Positions 43,632 through 52,395 of a stretch of DNA of 64,000 bases are shown in pieces. The translations under genes and the position numbers were made by a program. The notes below the pieces were generated by a model that was not told the origin of the DNA, made no database searches, and was given only the letters and a program-made list of their open reading frames with translations. How positions within the stretch are numbered: the first letter of the stretch is position 1; each line of letters begins with the position of its first letter. Origin of the DNA: Flavobacterium chungbukense. GTDB taxonomy: Bacteria > Bacteroidota > Bacteroidia > Flavobacteriales > Flavobacteriaceae. The stretch is taken from the NCBI RefSeq assembly GCF_020805785.1, contig NZ_JAJGZV010000010.1, forward strand, positions 33,456 through 97,455, written 5' to 3'.

Positions 43632-44210
43632 TTAACTTTTAATCCAATTAATAACTTCCGGATCTGTTACTAGAGTTCTTGGTTTAATTACTTTTACCAA
43701 TTCACCTTTTTCATTGATCAAATATTTTTGAAAGTTCCATTCTACTTCAGAATCTTGCAAACCATTTTTAGATTTCTCCGTCAAGAATTTGTAAACTTCG
43801 CACATATCGCTTCCTTTTACAGAAACTTTGTTCATCATAGGAAAAGTTACACCATAGTTTTGCTGACAGAAAGTTTCAATTTCTTTAGCAGTTCCAGGTT
43901 CTTGCGAAGCAAAATTGTTTGCTGGAAAACCAACAATTACAAAACCTTTATCTTTATATTCTTTGTAAACAGCTTCTAAATCTTTGTATTGAGGTGTTAA
44001 GCCACATTTTGAAGCCGTATTTACAATCATGACTTTTTTTCCTTTTAGAGATGCAAAGTCAAAAGTATCTCCTGATAAGTCTTCAACTTTAAATTGATAA
44101 ATGTTTTGTTTTGCCATAACTTCTTTTTTAGGTTTATGGCTCGTTTGAGCCTGAATTTGCGAAGCGATCATAAATAGTGCGCTGCAAACTAAAATTGCTA
44201 TATTTTTCAT
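43632..44210 (-). CDS. Glutathione peroxidase-like thiol peroxidase, exported
   Basis: 192 residues from the ATG at 44210. A signal peptide (MKNIAILVCSALFMIASQIQ) is followed by the peroxidase domain: peroxidatic Cys69 in ASKCGLTPQY, GFPANNFASQEPGT and EWNFQKYLI provide the Cys, Gln, Trp and Asn positions. Bacterial members generally use thioredoxin. The in-frame ATG at 44249 would add a 13-residue extension before the signal peptide, so 44210 is preferred. Confidence 0.9.
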   Translation of the reverse strand: MKNIAILVCSALFMIASQIQAQTSHKPKKEVMAKQNIYQFKVEDLSGDTFDFASLKGKKVMIVNTASKCGLTPQYKDLEAVYKEYKDKGFVIVGFPANNFASQEPGTAKEIETFCQQNYGVTFPMMNKVSVKGSDMCEVYKFLTEKSKNGLQDSEVEWNFQKYLINEKGELVKVIKPRTLVTDPEVINWIKS

Positions 44211-44301
44211 CTGATAATTTTTTATAAAATTAGCTAAAATAGATTTCATTAAAACTATTTTCTTTATTTAAATTTTGCTAATCAAAAGTTAAATAAAAAA
44301 T

Positions 44302-44332
44302 GAAGCCTAACGTTAATCAGACGTTAGGCTTC
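44302..44332 (-). terminator. Terminator of a minus-strand transcript from the 44.3-45.1 kb gap
   Basis: GAAGCCTAACGT/ACGTTAGGCTTC is a perfect 12-bp stem. The T-rich stretch follows it on the minus strand (CATTTTTTATTT); on the plus strand the hairpin is followed by CCCCCC. It therefore points to a minus-strand transcript ending here, upstream of the glutathione peroxidase gene. Confidence 0.65.
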
Positions 44333-44608
44333 CCCCCATACAAACAAATCAAACCATGAATTAATTATTATGCAATCTTTTATAATAAAATATATTTTAC
44401 TTTTTAAGAAGTTGATGCCTCGGTTATTGTGAAAATCATTTTAACCCCTAAATGTCACACCTTTTTCAAAATATTTTCAAATGGCTTGTATTTATCTAAT
44501 CTAAACTCTTTGTAATTGTTATGACATATTAAAATAATCTTCGGTCTGGAAGTCCGAGTGCATCAACTATTAAAAATTACTAATCTCTTTATATCTTTTT
44601 TTACCTAT

Positions 44609-44677
44609 CTACTGCTTATATATTGAAATAAAAAACAGAATAAAAACAAGCAAAACGAATAATTTCAACAGATTCAT
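44609..44677 (-). CDS. Possible 22-residue hydrophobic peptide
   Basis: The frame reads MNLLKLFVLLVFILFFIS then IYKQ, a single transmembrane helix. It lies just downstream of the 44-residue ORF on the same strand, in the 854-bp gap 44250-45103. There is no family I recognise, and frames this short arise by chance in AT-rich DNA. Confidence 0.3.
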   Translation of the reverse strand: MNLLKLFVLLVFILFFISIYKQ

Positions 44678-44686
44678 AATTTGCTG

Positions 44687-44821
44687 TTATTTAATCCATT
44701 TTGTTTTTATTTCATTTTGACATTGCGTAATATCTTTTAAAAAATCATTTTTAGAAAAAGTACACAATGCTAAAACTGTTGTCAAACCAACTATAACTAT
44801 TTTAATTATTTTGCTATCCAT
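44687..44821 (-). CDS. Possible 44-residue membrane or lipid-anchored small protein
   Basis: MDSKIIKIVIVGLTTVLALC forms a hydrophobic helix ending in a lipobox-like LALC; the tail FSKNDFLKDITQCQNEIKTK is charged. The frame stays open upstream for about 38 more codons but has no start codon there. With the 22-residue ORF and the terminator at 44302-44332 it suggests a minus-strand unit of tiny membrane peptides. Confidence 0.35.
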   Translation of the reverse strand: MDSKIIKIVIVGLTTVLALCTFSKNDFLKDITQCQNEIKTKWIK

Positions 44822-45005
44822 AATTCCCTTTTTAAAATTGGACTCAACAACAGTTTTATTATTTAAGAACTCATCTCTTAATTTCTCAAGATCATTCTCA
44901 CGTTTATAATTACATTTACGTAACTGGATTGTTTTTGGTTTTAAAAAAATGTAAAAAAAATCACATTTTTTTTCAAACCCTTGATTTTTCTAGGTTTAGG
45001 ACTAC

Positions 45006-45048
45006 AAAAAAAAATAAAAAAAAATAAAAAAAAATAATTTACCTTTAT
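45006..45048 (+). promoter_or_regulatory. Phased A-tracts and promoter of the ECF sigma operon
   Basis: Three A-tracts of 9-10 adenines are separated by single T residues at exactly 10-bp steps (45016, 45026, 45036). They run directly into TACCTTTA (45041-45048), one base off TAnnTTTG. Phased A-tracts curve DNA and could replace the -33 box. The ATG at 45104 leaves a leader of about 50 nt. Confidence 0.6.
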
Positions 45049-45103
45049 AACAGTTACCCAATAACATCTAACTTTTAATGTTTAAACTTAAAAATCCAAA
45101 TCT

Positions 45104-45634
45104 ATGAGTCAAGAAGAATTGTTAGTTTTAATTTATAAAAAAGACGAAAAAGCTTTTACACATTTATACGACATGTATTCTAAAAGTTTGTTTTCAGTCA
45201 TTCATGTCTTAATCAAAAATCGAGAAGAAGCAGAAGATGTTTTACAAGATGTTTTTGTGAAAATTTGGAAAAACATCGATTCTTATAACGAAAGCAAGGG
45301 CCGATTTTACACTTGGATCCTTAATATTGCTCGAAATACTTCTATTGATAAACTCCGTTCAAAAAATTTTAATAACAGTCAAAAAAACCTTTCCTCAGAT
45401 AATTTCGTAAATCTGTTAGATGAGAGTAATAAATTAACCCACAAGATTGATGCAATTGGAATTCAGGAATTCGTAAAGAAACTAAAACCAAAATGTATTG
45501 AAATAATTAATTTGTTATTCTTTAAAGGATATACCCAGCAAGAAGCTTCAGAAGAATTGGCAATGCCACTGGGAACTATCAAGACACAAAACAGAAACTG
45601 TATTAACGATTTACGTAATTATTTAAAAATATAA
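45104..45634 (+). CDS. ECF-type RNA polymerase sigma factor
   Basis: 176 residues. Region 2 is LYDMYSKSLFSVIHVLIKNR followed by EAEDVLQDVFVKIWKNI, which contacts core polymerase and the -10 box. Region 4 is KGYTQQEASEELAMPLGTIK with a helix-turn-helix for the -35 box. It is cytoplasmic and held by the anti-sigma factor encoded immediately downstream; the stop and start codons overlap (TAATG), so translation is coupled. Confidence 0.92.
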   Translation: MSQEELLVLIYKKDEKAFTHLYDMYSKSLFSVIHVLIKNREEAEDVLQDVFVKIWKNIDSYNESKGRFYTWILNIARNTSIDKLRSKNFNNSQKNLSSDNFVNLLDESNKLTHKIDAIGIQEFVKKLKPKCIEIINLLFFKGYTQQEASEELAMPLGTIKTQNRNCINDLRNYLKI

Positions 45635-46422
45635 TGGAAGCACAAGAATATATAGAATCAGGTATATTAGAGCTGTATGTTTACGGCTTACTGAGTGAAA
45701 AAGAAAATTTAGAAATTGCCGAACTGGCAAAAAAGAATACTGAAGTTGATCAGGAAATTATTTCGATAGAAAAAGCGATAATTGCATTATCATCAAGCTT
45801 CTCTCCTTTCCACTCTGTAGAAAACTTTCAAAAGATAAAAGCACGTTTAGAACTTAAACATGGTAAAGTCTTCGATTTAAAACCAGCATCAAAATCTTCT
45901 CAGTATATTGGTTGGGCTGCCGCTGTTTTATTATTGTTAGGTTTAGGATATCAAACTATGGAACTGACAAAAACAAAAGAAGCAATCTCTACTGTTGGAA
46001 ACGAAAAAAACAAAATACAAAGAGATTATGCTTTCTTAGATCAGCAAAATAAGCAGACTGAGAAAAACTTAAATATTGTTAGAGATATCAAAAACACTGG
46101 AGTTACACTTGGCGGTCAGGCAGTTTCTCCAAAATCTTTCGCAAAAGTATATTGGAATCAGCAGACTAAAACAACCTATATAGATGCTGCCGGTTTGCCA
46201 ACACCTCCAAAAGGTATGGTTTACCAAGTTTGGTCTCTTAAGCTAAGTCCGGTTCTTACGCCAACTAGCATTGGTTTACTGGATAATTTTGAGGGGAATT
46301 CACAGAAAATCTTTGCTGTGAGTCAAACAGATTCTGCAGAAGCTTTCGGAATTACTTTGGAACCAGCTGGAGGAAGTCTAACACCAACAATGGAGCAGCT
46401 TTATACTTTAGGAAAAGTTTAA
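45634..46422 (+). CDS. Anti-sigma factor (RskA-type)
   Basis: 262 residues. An N-terminal cytoplasmic domain (about 1-90), a transmembrane helix (YIGWAAAVLLLLGLGYQ, about 92-108), and a periplasmic RskA-type C-terminal domain ending in FGITLEPAGGSLTPT. The zinc-binding HxxxCxxC motif of classical ZAS anti-sigmas is absent. It should sequester the ECF sigma until an envelope signal releases it. It overlaps the sigma gene by one base. Confidence 0.88.
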   Translation: MEAQEYIESGILELYVYGLLSEKENLEIAELAKKNTEVDQEIISIEKAIIALSSSFSPFHSVENFQKIKARLELKHGKVFDLKPASKSSQYIGWAAAVLLLLGLGYQTMELTKTKEAISTVGNEKNKIQRDYAFLDQQNKQTEKNLNIVRDIKNTGVTLGGQAVSPKSFAKVYWNQQTKTTYIDAAGLPTPPKGMVYQVWSLKLSPVLTPTSIGLLDNFEGNSQKIFAVSQTDSAEAFGITLEPAGGSLTPTMEQLYTLGKV

Positions 46423-46444
46423 ACTTAAAATATGTATAAAATTG

Positions 46445-46484
46445 AAAAAAGGAACTACTCATGTGAGAGAGTTCCTTTTTTTTT
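46445..46484 (+). terminator. Terminator of the sigma/anti-sigma operon
   Basis: AAGGAACT/AGTTCCTT is a stem of 8 bp around a 13-nt loop, followed by a run of T, 23 bp after the anti-sigma stop. Confidence 0.8.
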
Positions 46485-46551
46485 AGCCTTAGAGAAGCAA
46501 AATTTTTAGAGTCAAATAAATATTTATTTTCTTTTTGAATTAAGCTCAAAG

Positions 46552-46582
46552 AAAAAGCTCAGTGTAAAACTGAGCTTTTTTC
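46552..46582 (-). terminator. Terminator of the cytochrome c biogenesis gene
   Basis: AAAAAGCTCAG/CTGAGCTTTTT is an 11-bp stem just beyond the minus-strand stop codon at 46600. It is symmetric enough to work both ways. Confidence 0.85.
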
Positions 46583-46599
46583 TACGAATCAATAATTAT

Positions 46600-49500
46600 T
46601 TATTTTTTTACTTTTTCTTTTTTCTTGAAATGTTTCCTGTATTTAGGATATGTAATTAATCCTATTAGAGAAATAGTTGCAAATGTGTAGTAAACCCAGC
46701 TTAAAGAATGCGCTTCTCCACTTGCGTAAGAGTGCAAACCAACTAAATGGAAGTTTACTCCATAATAAGTAAACAAGATGGAAATGAAAACGAACATACT
46801 CATCAAATTGAATGTCCAAGCTCCTCTTAAAGCTGGAACAAAACGAGCGTGAATTACAAAGGCATAAAGCATAATCGAGATTAAAGCCCAAGTTTCTTTT
46901 GGATCCCATCCCCAGTAACGTCCCCAGCTTTCGTTTGCCCATTGTCCACCTAAGAAGTTTCCAATAGTAAGCATGATTAAACCAATCGTTAACGCCATTT
47001 CGTTGATGTAGGTTACCTCTTTAATATGAAGTTCCATTTTGGCTTTGTTTTTATCTGTTGTAAAGAAAATCAAGACTAATGCTACGAAACCTAAAATAAA
47101 TCCTAATGCAGTTGGACCATAACTACCCACAATAACTGCAACGTGAATCATTAACCAATATGAATTAAGAACTGGCTGTAAGTTTGCAATTTCAGGATCA
47201 ATCCAGTTCATGTATGCCGCCATTAAAATCATAGCCGTAACAAAAGCTGATGAAGCAACGGTTAATTTTGATTTTCTATCAAAAGCCAATCCGAAAAACA
47301 TTGTTGACCAAGCTACATATACAATTGATTCATAGGCATTACTCCAAGGCGCGTGCCCAGAAATATACCAGCGTGCTATTAATCCTAAGGTATGAATCGC
47401 AAATAACAATCCAACCATAATATGGAACGCGTTTACTGTTATACGAAGCCATTTCTTATCAAAGAAAATATTTATAATCGTAAACATCAACATTAAGATC
47501 GATACCGTAATATACCAATAAGGCAATACTTTAAAAACATCATACTTATTATAAGCTATTTCAGCGTCGATTTTTTCTTCAGTTGGTCTTACTTTGGCTC
47601 CGAATTTCTTTTGAAAACCATTAATGCTTTCTACTAGATTATCTGCCGTATCAAAATTTTTCGCAATAGAACCATTATTTAAAGCGCTAAAATACAATGG
47701 CAAAATTTGCTTTACATAAGTAGAATCCATTCCTTTAAAACCAGCACTTTCGCGTTCTAAGAAAGAAACCCATTTGTGATTTGGATCATTTGGAACTGGG
47801 AAAATCTTTAAAATACTTCCGCTTAAAGCAGATTCCATTAAGTTCACTTTTTTATCTGTTTCGATATAATCTTTCTCAAAATTATTCGGATTTGCAACTT
47901 TATAAGCCTCTTCTAAATATTTAGAAAGTTTATAATTTCCGTTTTCGTCGAAGAACTTAACAAATGGAGCATATTTATCTTTAGAATCAATTCCGATAAT
48001 TTTACGAATACTGTCATTTCCAGGTTTAATGTAAATAAGCGGTATCTGAATCCAAACCTGAGCATATTGCGTCATGGATAAGAAAACCTGATCAGAATTC
48101 ATTCCATTATAGGTATCATTATGACTTACTTTACGAAGTAGTTCAGAAGAAAACGTATTAATAGGCTTCATTCTTCCTCCTGCATCCTGAATAATCAAAC
48201 GTCCAAATTTTGCGGCGTGAGCTTCTGGTGCTTTATAAATAGTCAATAAAGAATCTAATTGCTTTTTACTTGGTGGCGCTGTCACATGATTAGCGTGATC
48301 ATTTGGATCTGCAGAATGTGCATGATCGTGTTCGTGATTATGTGAGTGAACGTGCGGTGATTGTTGCGCAAAACCATTCAAACTAATCAATAAAATTAAA
48401 ATAGTAATTAATTTTTCTTTCTTCTTTTGAATATTTTCCAGTTTCTTTTTCAAATCTCCAAAACGAGAATTCTTTGTAAACATAATTGCCATTAAACCTA
48501 TGTAAAGCAGAAAGTATCCAAAGTAAGTAATATTAGTTCCCCAAAAGTCATGGTTTACAGAAAGAACCGTTCCTTTTTCGTCTGGATCAAATGAAGATTG
48601 GAAAAAACGATAACCTTTATAATCTAAAACATGATTCATGTAAATATCTGCATTGAACGTTTCTGCTGAATCCTGAACCGTTACTTTACTTTCAAAAGCA
48701 GAATAACTTTTTTCTGTTCCTGGATATTTATCAGCAATAAAATCATTTAATTTTATTTTAAAAGGCAAAACATAAGCTTTACTTCCAAAGAATAAAGAAT
48801 ATTCAATATTCCCAATTTTAACTGTTTTAGCTTCTCCAACTTGTCCTTTAGACCCCATTAGCATTACTTCCTTTTCCTGGCCTTCCGCTTTAACTTTTAC
48901 AACTAAGGCATCTGTATGAGATTTCGCTTTAAAATCATTATTAGATTCATAATCTACTTTTCCTTTCATTGGAGGATCTGGAAAAACAATTCTGATATCA
49001 CCAATACTATATAAAGAACGCATCATCAAAGGCTGAACATCATCTTTAGTGACTTTCCCTTTGAACTGATCTGCCATTCGCATAAACTCCCCTTCAAATG
49101 GAGTCTGAATGGTATATTTTTCACCTTTTGTATTAATATTGATAGCGCCGTCAGTTTGTTTGTTTAAAGCAAATAAAACATTATGGATGTTCTGAACTTC
49201 ACCTTCTTTTAAATAATGTTCTTCACGTCCGCCTGCTCCCGCTTCAACTAATTTTAAATATAATGTTCCGTTTGCATCTGGTTTAACCACTTCTTTTGCT
49301 CCCATAATGTATTTAGAATACGTCACTTCAAAAGGAGTTTCATCAAATTTTCCCGAAACAGTAAAATCATTATTGGTAACTGGAGAAAGCAAAAGGCTTT
49401 TTTCAAAAACCCTGCGTTTCATTTCTCCTTTATATTCACCATCTGCAAAAATGGTTAAGAATGTCTTGTCTGAATAAATCTGATTTTCTGCCGAACCTTC

Positions 49501-49824
49501 GCGAATCGGCATGACACCTTCATAACTGATATATCTAGTAATAAAAGCCCCTAAAATGATAAAAATAAAAGAAAGATGCAGTAAAAGTGTTGCCCATTTT
49601 TCTTTTTTATGCAGTTGATAACGTTTAATATTTCCGAAGAAATTAAGCATAAAGATGACCATAATTGCCTCAAACCACCAAGTATTGTAAATTAGGATTC
49701 TGGCTGTATCGGTATTGTATTTACTTTCGATAAAAGTTCCAACACCCATTGCAATTGCGAATGTTAAAAAAAGAACGGCCATTAATCGTGTAGAAAACAA
49801 AAAAGAGAATATTTTTTTATCCAT
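46600..49824 (-). CDS. Fused CcsB-CcsA cytochrome c biogenesis protein
   Basis: A 1074-residue membrane protein joining a ResB/CcsB-like N-terminal half (several helices, then a large periplasmic domain) to a CcsA-type C-terminal half of about eight helices. The heme-handling WWD-type motif is in WGRYWGWDPKETWALIS, preceded by the SNAYESIVYVAWS block. Between them is a His-rich stretch (HVHSHNHEHDHAH). It exports heme and attaches it to apocytochrome c. It stands alone, without apocytochrome genes nearby; a TACTTTTG -7 box lies at 49856-49863 (minus). Confidence 0.9.
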   Translation of the reverse strand: MDKKIFSFLFSTRLMAVLFLTFAIAMGVGTFIESKYNTDTARILIYNTWWFEAIMVIFMLNFFGNIKRYQLHKKEKWATLLLHLSFIFIILGAFITRYISYEGVMPIREGSAENQIYSDKTFLTIFADGEYKGEMKRRVFEKSLLLSPVTNNDFTVSGKFDETPFEVTYSKYIMGAKEVVKPDANGTLYLKLVEAGAGGREEHYLKEGEVQNIHNVLFALNKQTDGAININTKGEKYTIQTPFEGEFMRMADQFKGKVTKDDVQPLMMRSLYSIGDIRIVFPDPPMKGKVDYESNNDFKAKSHTDALVVKVKAEGQEKEVMLMGSKGQVGEAKTVKIGNIEYSLFFGSKAYVLPFKIKLNDFIADKYPGTEKSYSAFESKVTVQDSAETFNADIYMNHVLDYKGYRFFQSSFDPDEKGTVLSVNHDFWGTNITYFGYFLLYIGLMAIMFTKNSRFGDLKKKLENIQKKKEKLITILILLISLNGFAQQSPHVHSHNHEHDHAHSADPNDHANHVTAPPSKKQLDSLLTIYKAPEAHAAKFGRLIIQDAGGRMKPINTFSSELLRKVSHNDTYNGMNSDQVFLSMTQYAQVWIQIPLIYIKPGNDSIRKIIGIDSKDKYAPFVKFFDENGNYKLSKYLEEAYKVANPNNFEKDYIETDKKVNLMESALSGSILKIFPVPNDPNHKWVSFLERESAGFKGMDSTYVKQILPLYFSALNNGSIAKNFDTADNLVESINGFQKKFGAKVRPTEEKIDAEIAYNKYDVFKVLPYWYITVSILMLMFTIINIFFDKKWLRITVNAFHIMVGLLFAIHTLGLIARWYISGHAPWSNAYESIVYVAWSTMFFGLAFDRKSKLTVASSAFVTAMILMAAYMNWIDPEIANLQPVLNSYWLMIHVAVIVGSYGPTALGFILGFVALVLIFFTTDKNKAKMELHIKEVTYINEMALTIGLIMLTIGNFLGGQWANESWGRYWGWDPKETWALISIMLYAFVIHARFVPALRGAWTFNLMSMFVFISILFTYYGVNFHLVGLHSYASGEAHSLSWVYYTFATISLIGLITYPKYRKHFKKKEKVKK

Positions 49825-50088
49825 TTCTTAGGAATTACATTGTATAAAAGTGGCACAAAAGTACTTAAAAATGTTGATTTGCAGACTCGCAGTTTTGTTA
49901 ATAAAAACCAAAAATAAGGCTTAATTTTCAAACAAATTGATAATAGAGAAAGTTAAAGCTTACAAAAAACAACTGTTTTTGATATCTATTGAATATTATC
50001 AAGCAACACTAATTATTCAAAATGAAAAAGATAGCGTTTTCTAACAATAAAAATTCTAAAAAACCATTATCAATACTTTAGGGGCTCA

Positions 50089-50116
50089 TTGCATTAAAAA
50101 AATAATACTAATTTTG
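50089..50116 (+). promoter_or_regulatory. Promoter of the 50.1-kb gene run
   Basis: TTG (50089-50091) and TAATTTTG (50109-50116) are spaced 17 bp. The ATG at 50122 is only 5 nt downstream of the -7 box, which puts the expected transcription start on the start codon itself. Confidence 0.6.
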
Positions 50117-50121
50117 CTTTT

Positions 50122-50883
50122 ATGATTCAGATAAATATAATTGGCTCCGGCAATGTTGCACAGCATTTGATAAAAGCTTTTAGTGCAAGTAAAACTGTTG
50201 AAATTAAACAGGTTTTTTCAAGAAAAACAGAAGCCATTCATCATTTAATTGATTTTGAAAAAATTGTTACTGATTACAATGAATTACAAACAGCTGACCT
50301 ACACATAATTGCTGTTTCAGATAATGCAATCAGCGAAGTCTCAGAACAACTTCCTTTTAATAATCAGCTTGTGGTTCATACTTCAGGAACTTCTTCAATG
50401 ACAATTTTAAATGAGAAAAACCGACGCGGTGTTTTTTATCCTCTTCAAACATTTTCTAAAACCAAAGAGGTTGACTTCTCTATAATTCCATTTTGTCTCG
50501 AAGCAGAAAATACAGCCGATTTTAAGATCTTAGAAACAACTGCTAAAAGCATTTCTACAGCAGTTTATTCGATAAATTCTGAACAGCGTAAAGCATTGCA
50601 CGTAGCCGCTGTTTTTGTGAATAATTTTACCAATCATCTGTATCATTTAGGACAAGAAATCTGTGAAGAAAATCAGCTTCCTTTTGCTATTTTAAGACCT
50701 TTAATAACAGAAACTGCAGACAAAATAAACACGCTAGATCCTGCTGATGCACAAACTGGTCCTGCTAAACGTCACGATTCGAATACAACCGAAGCACATT
50801 TAGCATTTTTACAAGACGAAAACAAAAAAAAAATCTATAAAATTCTAACACAATCTATACAAGATAATGGCAAAAAGTTATAA
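50122..50883 (+). CDS. Rossmann-fold DUF2520 protein
   Basis: 253 residues. An N-terminal nucleotide-binding fold (IGSGNVAQHLIKAFS) is followed by a helical DUF2520 domain (HVAAVFVNNFTNHLYHLG, TGPAKRHDSNT). The architecture resembles NAD(P)-dependent dehydrogenases of the F420-NADP reductase/ketopantoate reductase type, but the substrate is unknown. It starts the run and overlaps the next gene by 17 bp. It may have a leaderless mRNA. Confidence 0.85.
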   Translation: MIQINIIGSGNVAQHLIKAFSASKTVEIKQVFSRKTEAIHHLIDFEKIVTDYNELQTADLHIIAVSDNAISEVSEQLPFNNQLVVHTSGTSSMTILNEKNRRGVFYPLQTFSKTKEVDFSIIPFCLEAENTADFKILETTAKSISTAVYSINSEQRKALHVAAVFVNNFTNHLYHLGQEICEENQLPFAILRPLITETADKINTLDPADAQTGPAKRHDSNTTEAHLAFLQDENKKKIYKILTQSIQDNGKKL

Positions 50884-51394
50884 AGAAATAATGAACGACA
50901 TCACAACATTTGTTTTTGATGTAGATGGCGTACTTACTGACGGTTCTGTTTTTGTGACCAACGAAGGCGAAATGTTAAGAACAATGAATATTCGTGATGG
51001 TTATGCCATTAAAGCAGCAATTGAAAGTGGTTACAAAGTGTGCATTATTTCTGGCGGAAGCAATGAAGGAGTTCGCATTCGTTTGCGTAATTTAGGAGTA
51101 AACGATATACATCTAGGAACTCCTGATAAGGTAAAAACGCTAAATGAATACGTCGAAATAAATAATATTAAACATGAGAATGTGCTATATATGGGAGATG
51201 ATATTCCTGATTTTCATGTAATGAAATTAGTTGGGCTTCCAACTTGTCCGCAAGATGCAAGTCCGGAAATTAAAAATATCTGCCGTTACATTTCGCACGT
51301 AAAAGGCGGACGAGGTGCTGTAAGAGATGTTATCGAACAAGTGATGAAAGTGCAAGGAAAATGGATGGAATATTTTAATGGAAAACACGATTAA
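50867..51394 (+). CDS. kdsC: KdsC-type HAD phosphatase
   Basis: 175 residues. The HAD motif I DVDGVLTDG carries the nucleophile Asp18 and Asp20, and the family segments ISGGSNEGVRIRL and GDDIPDFHVM complete the active site. It should remove the phosphate from KDO-8-phosphate in LPS core synthesis. It overlaps the previous gene by 17 bp, so translation is probably coupled. Confidence 0.85.
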   Translation: MAKSYKEIMNDITTFVFDVDGVLTDGSVFVTNEGEMLRTMNIRDGYAIKAAIESGYKVCIISGGSNEGVRIRLRNLGVNDIHLGTPDKVKTLNEYVEINNIKHENVLYMGDDIPDFHVMKLVGLPTCPQDASPEIKNICRYISHVKGGRGAVRDVIEQVMKVQGKWMEYFNGKHD

Positions 51395-51468
51395 TAATTG
51401 TGAATTATCAATTGTTAGTTATAAAAACTTAGAACCTTAGCATCTTAGCCACTCAGAACCTCAAAAAA

Positions 51469-52395
51469 ATGAAATTCCTAAAACTAATTCGTTACCAAAA
51501 TCTTTTGATGCTTGCTTTTATGCAACTTCTTTTTCGTTATGCTTTTTTAAAACAGCAAGAAATTCCTTTAGCATTGTCAGACTGGCAATACGGATTATTA
51601 GTTTTAAGTACGGTTTTATTAGCTGCCGCGGGATATGTAATTAATAATATTTACGACGTTGCAACCGACAGCATTAATAAACCAAATGATGTAGTTGTTG
51701 GAAAAGGAATTAGCGAAACAACAGCTTTCAATATTTATATTGCACTAAATGTTTCTGGAGTTGGAATTGGTTTTTTACTTTCTAACATCATTCAGAAACC
51801 AACTTTTGCTTCGCTTTTCATTTTAATCGCTTCTTTGTTATATTTCTACTCCACCAGTTTAAAACAAATTATGATTTTGGGCAATGTTGTTGTCGCTGTA
51901 CTTCTTGCCGCAAGCGTATTAATAATTGGTGTTTTTGACCTTTTTCCAGTTACAACTTCTGAAAATAAGGCTCTAATGGCTAGTCTTTTTTCTATTTTGA
52001 CAGACTATGCATTATTTGCTTTTATGATTAATTTTATCCGTGAAATCATTAAAGACATAGAAGATGTAAATGGAGATTACAATCAAGGAATGAATACGTT
52101 ACCGATTGCAATCGGAATTAATAGAGCTGCTAAAATTGCTTTAGGATTCGCAATAATTGCTTTTATTCTTTTATCGCTTTACAGTAATACATATTTCATG
52201 CAGAATAAACTTTACATTGTTATATTTTATGCTTTTGCTACCGTTTTAGCTCCATTATTATATTTTATTGTAAAAATTTTCAGTGCCAAAACTCAAAAAG
52301 ATTTTCATCATTTGAGTACTATTTTAAAACTTATTTTATTCTTCGGAATTTTATCTATTTTGGTTATTGCCCTAAATATTAAATACAATGCTTAA
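51469..52395 (+). CDS. UbiA-family prenyltransferase (geranylgeranylglycerol-phosphate type)
   Basis: 308-residue membrane protein with the motif NNIYDVATDSINKPND and a second DIEDVNGDYNQG aspartate motif. About eight helices. Labels for this family in Bacteroidetes are geranylgeranylglycerol-phosphate geranylgeranyltransferase, but the natural substrate is unproven. A 74-bp gap with a repeat-like CTTAGAACCTTAG stretch precedes it, and it overlaps the next gene by 8 bp. Confidence 0.8.
   Translation: MKFLKLIRYQNLLMLAFMQLLFRYAFLKQQEIPLALSDWQYGLLVLSTVLLAAAGYVINNIYDVATDSINKPNDVVVGKGISETTAFNIYIALNVSGVGIGFLLSNIIQKPTFASLFILIASLLYFYSTSLKQIMILGNVVVAVLLAASVLIIGVFDLFPVTTSENKALMASLFSILTDYALFAFMINFIREIIKDIEDVNGDYNQGMNTLPIAIGINRAAKIALGFAIIAFILLSLYSNTYFMQNKLYIVIFYAFATVLAPLLYFIVKIFSAKTQKDFHHLSTILKLILFFGILSILVIALNIKYNA

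Noticed and set aside
49846..49863. Sigma-54 box TGGCAC upstream of the cytochrome c biogenesis gene
   Set aside because: It is on the wrong strand for that gene and has no -12 partner; the minus-strand TACTTTTG box explains the promoter better.
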